Positions 1 through 6,866 of a stretch of 8,635 nt of DNA are shown piece after piece. Each line of letters starts with the position of its first letter. Position 1 is the stretch's first letter. The notes below the pieces were generated by a model. That model searched no databases and had not been told where the DNA came from. It saw nothing but the letters and a program-made list of their open reading frames with translations. A program made the translations under genes and the position numbers. Source of the stretch: a bacterium (lineage in GTDB: Bacteria > DRYD01 > JALUEN01); contig JALUEN010000211.1 of NCBI GenBank assembly GCA_027052755.1, forward strand, positions 1-8,635, in the 5' to 3' direction.

Positions 1-10
1 TCAAAGAGGA

Positions 11-128
11 TTAAAAACTAATTTTCAGTTTTAAATTTCTTAGTTTTAGAGGGTAAACTCCTAAAACTGTCGAAAGAAAGTTTTGTTACTTTCTAATAAT
101 AACTCTCATCCTTAGGTAATACCTAAGG
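11..128 (+). promoter_or_regulatory. Structured leader upstream of the TPR gene (four inverted repeats)
   Basis: This non-coding stretch contains four consecutive potential stem-loops. They are: 14-19 with 27-32 (AAAACT/AGTTTT); 42-51 with 58-68 (AGTTTTAGAG against CTC-c-TAAAACT, one bulged C, six-base loop); 75-81 with 88-94 (AGAAAGT/ACTTTCT, perfect, six-base loop); and 110-118 with 120-128 (CCTTAGGTA/TACCTAAGG, perfect around one central A). None has the GC-rich stem and following T-run of an intrinsic terminator. The heptamer AGTTTTA occurs at 27-33 and 42-48, and inverted at 62-68. I could not place a convincing -35/-10 pair. The rest of 1-183 shows no ORF of note. It could be a 5' regulatory RNA, a set of operators, or the 3' region of an upstream gene outside the window. 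Confidence 0.4.
110..128. promoter_or_regulatory. 19-base near-perfect palindrome, operator-like
   Basis: CCTTAGGTA-A-TACCTAAGG has two perfect 9-base arms around a single central base. It lies 55 bases before the start codon of the TPR gene. A one-base centre fits a binding site for a homodimeric regulator better than an RNA hairpin. As RNA it could still form a 7-bp stem with a five-base loop. No T-run follows, so it is not a terminator. No regulator gene is visible nearby. Confidence 0.4.
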
Positions 129-183
129 GGGAGCACTTAAAGAGCCTCAAGGATTAATTACCTGGGAAGGGGAAGTAAACATC

Positions 184-3100
184 ATGGAGACCCTTGATAG
201 TCTCCTCAAGAGGTTAGAGAAGGAACCGGATAATCCTGATCTATTGTATAAGATTGGCACGATATATTTTGATAATAATCAACTTGAGGAAGCTATCAAG
301 TACTTTAAGCGAGTTATCCAACTCGTGCCTGAGCATAAGCTAGCTCTTTTTAATTTAGGTAACGCTTATACGAGATTAGGTAACTACGAGGAAGCTATAA
401 AGTACTGGAGGCAGGTTATCTCTATAGATCCAAACTTTACCAGGGCTCACTTTAATCTAGGACTTGTCTATGAGAGGCTAGGCAGGATTTCTGAGGCTAT
501 ATCTGAGCTTCAAATAGCTTTATCCCTTGTTAGGATAAGTGGAGGGCCTACCAGTTTAGAAAAGAGGATTAAGCAGGAGCTGGATAGGATTCAACAGCTT
601 CAGATGAAGCGTCAGAGTACTTCTCTCGTATCTCAGGAGGTAAGTACACAGCTCCAGCTAGGGCTTATCCTGTTGAAGCAAGGTAAGTATCAGGAAGCTG
701 AGAAGGCTTTTCTAGAACTGATTGAGTTGGCGCCTGATTATCCGGAAGCTTATCTTAACTTAGGTATTGTCTATTTCAGGTTGAAGAGGTTAGATGAAGC
801 TGAGAAGTATCTTAAGAAGGCAATTGAGCTTCAACCTGATAACCCAAACGCTTACTTTCACCTAGGTAGTCTCTACTTTGAGCAGGGGAGAAATGATGAA
901 GCGCTTGAGGCTTTCAAGAAAGTTCTAGAGTTAGATCCATCAAATTCTTTCGCTTACTATAGTATCGCTAGGATTTACTCTAGGCTTCAGAAGTACTACG
1001 ATGCTATACCATATTACCTGAAAGCTATAGAATTGAACCCATTAGACTCCTATGCTCACAACAACCTAGGTTTAGCTTATTTCGCTATAGGAAAGCTTGA
1101 TGAGGCTATAAGGTATTTCTTGAAGGCTTTAGATCTAGATCCCAACGACTCTTTCGTTTACTATAACTTAGCGAAGCTATACTACTACACTGGTAAGCTG
1201 GCTTTAGCTAAAAAGTATATTGAAAACGCTATAAACTTACAGCCTAACGTAGAGTACCTACTCCTCTTAGGAGAGATTCATCACAAGAAGAGAGAGTATA
1301 AGGAGGCACTGCAGGTTCTCAGTAAGGCTCTGGAGATAGCCCCTAACAACCCTGAGGTTTACTTCTACATCTCTAAGATCTACAGCACGATAAATAAGTT
1401 TGATTTAGCTATAAAGTACATGGAGCATGCGATAAAGTTAGCACCGAAACAGGAGTACTTCATGGAGTTAGGTACGATATATATGACCTTGAAGAAGTAC
1501 GATGACGCGCTGGAACAGTTTCAAAAGGCATTAAAGGTTGGTCCTAGAAATCACGAGGTTCTGAGGAAAATAGCTATAGCTCTCATAGAGAAGGGTAATT
1601 ATGAACAGGCCAGGCAGTATCTCCAGGAGGTTATCAGCTTAGACCCATCCTCACCTTTCAATTACTTCCTGATGATAAAGCTATACTACGAGTTAGGTGA
1701 GTATGAAGCTTTCTTAGATGAGATGTTAAGAGCTTTAGAGCTGGATAACAGTCTCGCTTACTATTATCTAGGAATGACGCTCCTTAAGTTCAGGGTTTAT
1801 CAAGGGGCAGTTGAGGCGCTCAGGAAAGCCCTTAGGTTAGACCCATATAACGATCTGTATCAGTACTACTATGCCCTAGCTCTGTATAAGAGCAAGAACC
1901 TATCTCAGGCTAAGGAGATACTTGAGAACTTGAGGGGCAGGTTCATTGACTTGAAGACGGGTTACATGACTTTAATAGACATATATGAGCTCTTAGGTGA
2001 GAAGGAGGGAGCTCTGGAGCTAACTTCAGAGGCTATAGAAGCTCTTGAGAGCGCTGATCGTTTAAGTGATGTTAAGACCTTCTTGGAGAAGAGATACGAG
2101 TTGGCTTTTGAGCTAGGAAGATATGATGAACTGCTTTCATGGGGAGTTAGGGAAGACCTCCCGTATGTTAACTTCTTCTACTTATTGGCTATGATTGAGG
2201 TGAGGCCACCTGAAGAGGTAATAGATTTCATCAGGTCAAAGCACCTAGATGATGATCACGGCGTTAAGGTTGTCTTAGCTAAGGCTTTGTACCTCCAAGG
2301 GGAAGTGATGGAGGCTTGGGAGATACTTCAGTCCCTTCCTGATAATCTACCGAATAAGAGAGCTAAATTTGAGAGGGACTTACTGCTGGTTAAAATATTA
2401 TCGGATCAGAGGAAGTTTAGGGAAGCTTTAGAGCTCCTGAACAGCTCTAATGAGATAAAGGAGTTCCTAGGCAGAGATCTCCTCTTCCTGAACTTGAAAG
2501 CTATGTTACTAATGGAGATATCTGATCTTGAGGAAGCCAAGGGAATCCTTGAAGCTCTAGAGGGTGATAATATCACTAGGATACTTAAAGCTATATATCA
2601 CGTGAGGTTTGGTAGATACGGGGAAGCCTTGAAGTACTTAGAAGGTATCAGTGATGAGAGTATCTCAGAAGATCTCAGAAAATATCCTAAGTTCATTAAG
2701 GAATTATATGAGGGTAGCATTGACCTGTTTAAAGCTAAGCTCTTAATTAAGGAGAAACGCTTAGAGGAAGCTGAGAAGATCTTAGAGAGATATATGAACG
2801 TTAAGTACGAGGATTACTACGCTTATTACCTCTTAGGGACGATAAAGTACCTGAAGAAAGAGTATGATGACGCTATATGGATGCTCAGGAAGGCATTGGA
2901 GATAAACACCTACTTCTCATCTGCTAGAGAGACCTTAAGTGATCTCTACATGGATAGGGACATGTACGACTTTGCCATAGAGGAGCTGTATGAAGTAGTT
3001 AAGATCAATCCTTATGATTACAGGGCTTACCTGAAGCTAGGAAAGATCAGTTTTTATCAGAGGGCTTTCTCAAGGGCTGAGGCTTTTCTGAAGAAGGTCC

Positions 3101-3882
3101 TGGAGTACAATGCCTCCATGTGGGAGGCTTATCACTACCTCTACCTGATACAGCTTTTCAAAGGTGATAAGACAGCTTTATCTAAACTGGAGAAGCTAAA
3201 GGATAAGTTTCCCAATGAGCCAGACCTATGGGAATCTCTGGGTCAGCTTTACATAAAGTTCGGTGAGGTTGCTAAAGCGGAGAGCTTGCTTAAGGAAGCT
3301 TTAAGCAGATTCCCAGATAATCCTAAGCTGTACATAGCCTTAGCTGGCCTGTATATTCACACTAAGCGCTACACAGAAGCTTTTAAGGTCTATGATCAGG
3401 GTATAAAGAGAACGGATGACGCTAATATCTACGCTCATAGGGGAGTATTGCTATACAGGATGAACAAGTATAATGAGGCTCTCGCTGATCTTCAGGAAGC
3501 TCTAAAACGAGATTCATACAATGTGCTCGCATTAACTCACATGGCTCTGATATACACCATAGGTAACAAGGTGGATGAAGCGATAGAGATGTACAAGAAG
3601 GTCTTGAAGGCGAAACCGCTTAACCCTACCCTTTACTACAATTTGGGTGTAGCCTATGAGAAGAAGAACATGTATGTGGAAGCTATGGAGAACTACGAGA
3701 TGGCTTTAGAGCTTAATCAGAGGGATCCTAACCTCTATAAACGTCTCTTTGATATATATAAGAGGTTCCAGAATAAGATAAAAGCTGAAAAGCTGGCTAA
3801 GAGAGCTTTACAGGATCCTGTTGTCCCACCTCAGCTCAAGGAATACTTTCAGAAGAGCCTTGAGGAGCTGAAATCTAAGTAA
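184..3882 (+). CDS. Giant TPR-repeat protein, probable cytoplasmic scaffold
   Basis: The protein has 1232 residues, almost entirely tetratricopeptide repeats (34-residue helix-turn-helix units that stack into a superhelix and bind other proteins). Repeats 1-3 span about 18-119, followed by a charged Gln-rich linker (120-153). A canonical array runs about 154-589 (roughly 13 units, typical form A-x-x-L-G-x-x-Y with a closing L-x-P). Residues 590-875 are degenerate helical repeats, and a second good array of about nine units spans 876-1181. A helical, Lys-rich tail ends the protein. I see no signal peptide, membrane segment, glycosyltransferase, kinase or protease domain. No cysteine occurs anywhere. 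Start ATG 184 has a purine-rich site (AAGGGG, 167-172) 11 bases upstream. TPR solenoids of this kind are usually assembly platforms, but the partner and process cannot be read from the sequence. The gene stands alone, separated from murD by 227 bases. The TPR call is certain; the specific function is unknown. Confidence 0.95.
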   Translation: METLDSLLKRLEKEPDNPDLLYKIGTIYFDNNQLEEAIKYFKRVIQLVPEHKLALFNLGNAYTRLGNYEEAIKYWRQVISIDPNFTRAHFNLGLVYERLGRISEAISELQIALSLVRISGGPTSLEKRIKQELDRIQQLQMKRQSTSLVSQEVSTQLQLGLILLKQGKYQEAEKAFLELIELAPDYPEAYLNLGIVYFRLKRLDEAEKYLKKAIELQPDNPNAYFHLGSLYFEQGRNDEALEAFKKVLELDPSNSFAYYSIARIYSRLQKYYDAIPYYLKAIELNPLDSYAHNNLGLAYFAIGKLDEAIRYFLKALDLDPNDSFVYYNLAKLYYYTGKLALAKKYIENAINLQPNVEYLLLLGEIHHKKREYKEALQVLSKALEIAPNNPEVYFYISKIYSTINKFDLAIKYMEHAIKLAPKQEYFMELGTIYMTLKKYDDALEQFQKALKVGPRNHEVLRKIAIALIEKGNYEQARQYLQEVISLDPSSPFNYFLMIKLYYELGEYEAFLDEMLRALELDNSLAYYYLGMTLLKFRVYQGAVEALRKALRLDPYNDLYQYYYALALYKSKNLSQAKEILENLRGRFIDLKTGYMTLIDIYELLGEKEGALELTSEAIEALESADRLSDVKTFLEKRYELAFELGRYDELLSWGVREDLPYVNFFYLLAMIEVRPPEEVIDFIRSKHLDDDHGVKVVLAKALYLQGEVMEAWEILQSLPDNLPNKRAKFERDLLLVKILSDQRKFREALELLNSSNEIKEFLGRDLLFLNLKAMLLMEISDLEEAKGILEALEGDNITRILKAIYHVRFGRYGEALKYLEGISDESISEDLRKYPKFIKELYEGSIDLFKAKLLIKEKRLEEAEKILERYMNVKYEDYYAYYLLGTIKYLKKEYDDAIWMLRKALEINTYFSSARETLSDLYMDRDMYDFAIEELYEVVKINPYDYRAYLKLGKISFYQRAFSRAEAFLKKVLEYNASMWEAYHYLYLIQLFKGDKTALSKLEKLKDKFPNEPDLWESLGQLYIKFGEVAKAESLLKEALSRFPDNPKLYIALAGLYIHTKRYTEAFKVYDQGIKRTDDANIYAHRGVLLYRMNKYNEALADLQEALKRDSYNVLALTHMALIYTIGNKVDEAIEMYKKVLKAKPLNPTLYYNLGVAYEKKNMYVEAMENYEMALELNQRDPNLYKRLFDIYKRFQNKIKAEKLAKRALQDPVVPPQLKEYFQKSLEELKSK

Positions 3883-3975
3883 GTGTGTTTTCGTGATATA
3901 GCAAGCTTGGAAGAAGGGAATCGCCTCTTTTACGGATAATGAGAATAATATGAGAAGTTCCCTGAAGTCATCAGT

Positions 3976-4030
3976 TCATCTTCTCTTCACGTATCATCTC
4001 CCCTCATCTCCTCTGTTAACCCACCTCTCG
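3976..4030 (+). terminator. C-rich, G-poor tract; candidate Rho-loading region
   Basis: This 55-base tract holds 24 C and only 3 G on the transcribed-sense strand, unlike the purine-rich genes around it. It lies about 95 bases after the TPR stop codon. It overlaps the 3' edge of a modest hairpin, GAGAAG (3952-3957) with CTTCTC (3980-3985). C-rich, G-poor, unstructured RNA is the known signature of Rho utilisation sites. No intrinsic terminator (GC stem plus T-run) is visible between the TPR gene and murD. The Rho role is inferred from composition and position only. Confidence 0.3.
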
Positions 4031-4079
4031 TTAGATGTGTGTAGTTTAGTCAGCTCTGTTGTAAGTTTTTGTAAACCTA

Positions 4080-4102
4080 TTGGGGATGACCCCAAGGAGG
4101 GG
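4080..4102 (+). promoter_or_regulatory. murD ribosome binding site with adjacent hairpin
   Basis: AAGGAGGGG (4094-4102) is a strong SD sequence seven bases before ATG 4110. This decides that start over the in-frame TTG at 4080. Immediately upstream, TTGGGG (4080-4085) and CCCCAA (4090-4095) form a six-bp stem with an ATGA loop. The same CCCC (4090-4093) could instead pair with GGGG at 4099-4102 inside the SD, so two exclusive structures are possible. The SD is clear; regulation through the hairpin is inferred. Confidence 0.5.
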
Positions 4103-4109
4103 AAGTAGT

Positions 4110-5558
4110 ATGAATTTCTCTAAAAAGGTAGTGGGGGTTTTAGGTTTAGGTAGGAGCGGTTTATCTGCAGCAAGGTTGTTAGCATCATTGGGCGCAAAAG
4201 TTGTTGGCTTTGATGATAACCCTAAGGCACATATACCTCAAGAGTTTCAGAGCTCCTTCTCTAATGCTTTCCTAGGACGGCAGAAATCAGCTCAGATGGA
4301 GAAAACTTTGAAGAAGCTTAGCCTCCTAGTGGTAAGTCCTGGTATCCCCTTTGATCACTATATAATCACTAAAGCGATAGAGAATAACGTTGAGGTTATA
4401 TCTGAGGTTGAGTTGGGGTATATATACGCTAATACTAAGAACCCAACTATAATAGCTGTTACTGGGACAAACGGAAAGAGCACAACTACTACCCTAATCC
4501 ACGAGTTCCTCTCTAACTCAGGTTACAACTCCTACATAGGTGGTAATATCGGGGTTCCCTTTACGGAGGTGTTGTACAATTATAATATATCGGATAAGGA
4601 CTTCATAGTTTTAGAGCTTAGCTCTTTCCAGCTTAGGTATACTAGGAGGTTCAGGCCTAAGGTTGCTGTTATACTTAATATCACTGAGGACCACTTAGAT
4701 AGACATATTGATTTGAATGATTATTACTTGAGCAAGGCTAAGCTCCTCATAAATCAAACGCTAAAGGATTACGTAGTCTTAAACGCTGGAGATAACCTAT
4801 CTAGGAGCATGCACCTGTTATCTAAAGCTAAGTTGATAGTTTTCTCTAAGAGCTACAGCGATTTTGATAATTTAGGGATGGTAACTAGTACTATCACCGG
4901 GAAGGTTTACCTTGATAACTTCACAGTTGTATGGGAGTACAGGGAGAGGGGAGGTACTAAGGGAAGCATAGAGATTCCTAAGCTACCGATAGGGTTATTC
5001 CACCTGGAGAACATTGTCGCCTCATTAGCTGCTACACTACCTTTTGGAATTCAACCTAGCGTTTACGTTAAGGTCCTAAAGAGCTTTGAGCCTTTAGAGG
5101 GGAGACTCCATTACGTGAATAAGATAGGTAACGTCTGGTTCTATGATGATAGTAAGGCTACAAATCCCTCAGCTATGCTAGCTAGTTTGGAATCGCTTAT
5201 AGGTTTTGACGGAAACATTATCCTTATAGCAGGCGGGAAGAATAAGAACCTGTCCTTTGAGAGCGCTGCTTGTAAAGCCTCTAAGAAGATAAGAGCTGCC
5301 ATCTTGTACGGGGAATCTGCTCCTTACCTGGCAAATCAGTTCAGGAAACACCTGGAATACATCTTTGTTGTCCCAACTTTAGATAAAGCGGTTGATAAGG
5401 CCTTAGAGATAGCTAAGATGTCTCCTGATACTAAGTTCGCTTGTCTCCTAGCTCCTGGTTGCGCAAGTCATGATCAGTTCCCTAACGCTGAGGCCAGAGC
5501 TAGGTTCTTTGATGACTATGTTAACAGGTTGGCTAAGAAAGAGAAAGTGCTGGGTTGA
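4110..5558 (+). CDS. murD: UDP-N-acetylmuramoylalanine--D-glutamate ligase (MurD)
   Basis: This cytoplasmic Mur ligase joins D-glutamate to UDP-MurNAc-L-alanine using ATP, the second amino-acid addition in peptidoglycan precursor synthesis. From ATG 4110 it has 482 residues, somewhat longer than the usual 440-450. The N-terminal Rossmann-like UDP-binding domain opens with GLGRSG (12-17) and has SPGI (76-79). The ATP P-loop is GTNGKSTT (119-126). Further family motifs are GGNIG (144-148), ELSSFQL (169-175), NITEDHLDRH (190-199) and Lys211 in the SKAK segment, the position normally carbamylated. The C-terminal ligase domain has DDSKATN (346-352) and APGCASHDQF (448-457). All catalytic motifs look intact. 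The ten extra residues obtained from TTG 4080 are not conserved in the family and would overlap the SD, so ATG 4110 is preferred. It heads a run of four close genes and is not flanked here by other mur/fts genes. Confidence 0.95.
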   Translation: MNFSKKVVGVLGLGRSGLSAARLLASLGAKVVGFDDNPKAHIPQEFQSSFSNAFLGRQKSAQMEKTLKKLSLLVVSPGIPFDHYIITKAIENNVEVISEVELGYIYANTKNPTIIAVTGTNGKSTTTTLIHEFLSNSGYNSYIGGNIGVPFTEVLYNYNISDKDFIVLELSSFQLRYTRRFRPKVAVILNITEDHLDRHIDLNDYYLSKAKLLINQTLKDYVVLNAGDNLSRSMHLLSKAKLIVFSKSYSDFDNLGMVTSTITGKVYLDNFTVVWEYRERGGTKGSIEIPKLPIGLFHLENIVASLAATLPFGIQPSVYVKVLKSFEPLEGRLHYVNKIGNVWFYDDSKATNPSAMLASLESLIGFDGNIILIAGGKNKNLSFESAACKASKKIRAAILYGESAPYLANQFRKHLEYIFVVPTLDKAVDKALEIAKMSPDTKFACLLAPGCASHDQFPNAEARARFFDDYVNRLAKKEKVLG

Positions 5559-5578
5559 TGAATAGACAGACAATCTAT

Positions 5579-5587
5579 GAGGTGATC
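5579..5587 (+). promoter_or_regulatory. Extended Shine-Dalgarno favouring a TTG start
   Basis: GAGGTGATC matches nine consecutive bases of the extended bacterial SD (complement of the usual 16S rRNA 3' end). GAGG lies seven bases before TTG 5590, the optimal distance, but 13 bases before the alternative ATG 5596. This favours TTG as the start of the SLOG-type gene. Confidence 0.55.
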
Positions 5588-5589
5588 TA

Positions 5590-6090
5590 TTGAGCATGTT
5601 GAGGGGTAGGGGATATCGCGATAAATTATGGGTAGCGGTTATAGGTGCTTCTAAGCTATCTCCGGAGGAGTACTCTCAAGCTTTGGAGATCGGACGGATT
5701 TTAGGCGAGCTGGAATTTGTGGTGCTAACTGGTGGACTAGGTGGAACAATGGAGGCTGTGGCCAGAGGTGCAAAGGAATCAGGTGCTCTAACTATAGGAG
5801 TACTTCCGACAAAATCTAGAGGAGATGCTAATCCCTGGATAGATATCCCTATACCTACGGGTATAGGAGAGCATAGGAACTTAATACTTGTTAACTCTGG
5901 AGATATAGTTGTTTCGCTATTTAAGGGATATGGTACTCTCATAGAGTTAGCTTACGCTATGAAAATTGAGAAGCGAATTATAGGCTATAAAACTTGGGAG
6001 GAAGTTCTTAGAAAATATAAGTATTCTTCTATCTGTGAGGACTTAGGAGAGCTGAGGAAACTTCTCCTGCAGATTAAGAGCTCTTATTAA
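5590..6090 (+). CDS. TIGR00725/SLOG family nucleotide-binding-fold protein
   Basis: The 166-residue protein has the Rossmann-like fold shared by LOG (lysine decarboxylase-like), DprA/Smf and SLOG proteins. Visible motifs are VAVIGAS (15-21), TGGLGGTMEAVARGA (47-61), GVLP (70-73), NPWIDIPIPTGIGEHRN (81-97) and KGYGTLIE (112-119). Order, spacing and length match the TIGR00725 subgroup rather than cytokinin-activating LOG enzymes. These folds typically bind nucleotides or nucleotide-sugar-like ligands; the activity of this subgroup is not established. One oddity is that the usual paired-glycine motif (GG-x-GT-x-x-E) reads FKGYGTLIE, with Lys112 in place of a glycine. The start is set at TTG 5590 by the SD; ATG 5596 would shorten it by two residues. 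The gene begins 31 bases after murD and ends 28 bases before the hydrolase gene, suggesting co-transcription. Family fairly sure; substrate unknown. Confidence 0.85.
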   Translation: MSMLRGRGYRDKLWVAVIGASKLSPEEYSQALEIGRILGELEFVVLTGGLGGTMEAVARGAKESGALTIGVLPTKSRGDANPWIDIPIPTGIGEHRNLILVNSGDIVVSLFKGYGTLIELAYAMKIEKRIIGYKTWEEVLRKYKYSSICEDLGELRKLLLQIKSSY

Positions 6091-6118
6091 AATTTGGATT
6101 TGGGAGGAGGTGGGGAAA

Positions 6119-6829
6119 ATGTTCATAAAATGGTTGGGGCATAGCGCTTTTTATATTCAATCTACGAAAGGTTCTAGGATAGTGCTTGATCCTTACTCAC
6201 ACACTAGAGTGAAGAGGGATTTGCCTACTGTTGAGGCAGATGTTGTTATAATATCTCATGAGCACGCTGACCACAATGCTAGCTGGGCTGTAGAGGGCGA
6301 ACCCATAGTTGTCAGGCGAACTGGTAACTTTATAGTTGAGAGGGAGATACCTTTAAAACATACGGGTGAGGTTTTAACCTTCAGGGGATATCCAACATAT
6401 CATGATAAATTTGACGGGAGGAGATATGGCGAGAACACCCTCTGGGAGTTTTACGTGGATGGAATGCACGTGGTCTTTGCTGGGGATTTGGGACATTTTC
6501 TGAGGGAAACTGAGCTGACCTACATTAAGAGTGCTGATATTCTCTTTGTCCCAATTGGTGGAGGAAACTATACCCTTGATCCCAGGGAGGCTTTAGTGGT
6601 TGCTGAACAGCTTAAAGCTTTGATAGTTATACCTATGCACTTTAAGACATCCTTTGCCCCATGGGTAAAGGAACCCGTTGACTCTCTCCTGAAGATCCTA
6701 ACTGAGTACGAGGTGTTAGAAAAGAATCTCCTCAACGTTATTGATCTACCTCCTGTACCTAAGTACTACATATTTAAGGAGGACACTATTGAGGACTTTA
6801 TAGAGTTTATCACTCCTGAAACTATTTAA
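6119..6829 (+). CDS. Metallo-beta-lactamase-fold metal-dependent hydrolase (COG2220 type)
   Basis: This cytoplasmic protein of 236 residues has no signal peptide. Family landmarks are WLGHSAF at the N terminus (5-11), VLDPY (22-26), the metal-binding HEHADH (47-52), YHD (94-96), AGDLGH (121-126), FVPIGGGNYTLD (143-154) and PMHFKT (172-177). Likely metal ligands are His47, His49, Asp51, His52, His95, Asp123 and His174. All are present, so a dinuclear-metal hydrolase should be active. The arrangement matches the COG2220 group, which includes UlaG lactonase-like and UPF0173 proteins. Substrates across this group vary and cannot be predicted here. GGAGG (6106-6110) lies eight bases before ATG 6119. 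The alternative GTG 6110 overlaps this SD and adds only three residues. It is the third gene of the murD run, 37 bases before the exported-protein gene. Confidence 0.9.
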   Translation: MFIKWLGHSAFYIQSTKGSRIVLDPYSHTRVKRDLPTVEADVVIISHEHADHNASWAVEGEPIVVRRTGNFIVEREIPLKHTGEVLTFRGYPTYHDKFDGRRYGENTLWEFYVDGMHVVFAGDLGHFLRETELTYIKSADILFVPIGGGNYTLDPREALVVAEQLKALIVIPMHFKTSFAPWVKEPVDSLLKILTEYEVLEKNLLNVIDLPPVPKYYIFKEDTIEDFIEFITPETI

Positions 6830-6851
6830 AGAATTTAAAATCTAATGACAT

Positions 6852-6862
6852 GGGGAGGGGAG
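6852..6862 (+). promoter_or_regulatory. Shine-Dalgarno deciding a TTG start for the exported protein
   Basis: The purine run GGGGAGGGGAG contains GGAGG at 6854-6858, eight bases before TTG 6867. The in-frame ATG at 6882 is 23 bases away, too far. GTG 6863 meets a stop codon after two codons. TTG 6867 is therefore the best start. Confidence 0.55.
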
Positions 6863-6866
6863 TGCT

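Noticed and set aside
1..183. Sigma-70-type promoter for the TPR gene
   Set aside because: TTGTTA (83-88) and TAATAA-like boxes exist, but no pair has acceptable spacing, so I do not call a promoter.
184..3882. O-GlcNAc transferase-like or other TPR-linked enzyme
   Set aside because: No glycosyltransferase or other catalytic motifs follow the repeats; the TPRs continue almost to the C terminus.
184..3882. CRISPR or DNA-level tandem repeat array
   Set aside because: The repetition is at protein level (34-residue TPR units) with divergent codons; there are no identical spaced DNA repeats.
3950..4108. 52-codon plus-strand ORF across the TPR-murD gap
   Set aside because: It has no SD sequence, a Ser/Leu/His-rich composition caused by the C/T-rich tract, and it runs through the murD ribosome binding site. 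No recognisable protein.
4080..4109. Ten-residue N-terminal extension of MurD from TTG 4080
   Set aside because: The extension would be encoded by the hairpin and SD themselves. ATG 4110 has ideal spacing and gives the normal MurD N terminus.
5676..5942. 88-codon minus-strand ORF
   Set aside because: It lies wholly inside the SLOG-type gene on the opposite strand, has low-complexity Pro/Ser-rich composition and no ribosome binding site; it is a shadow.
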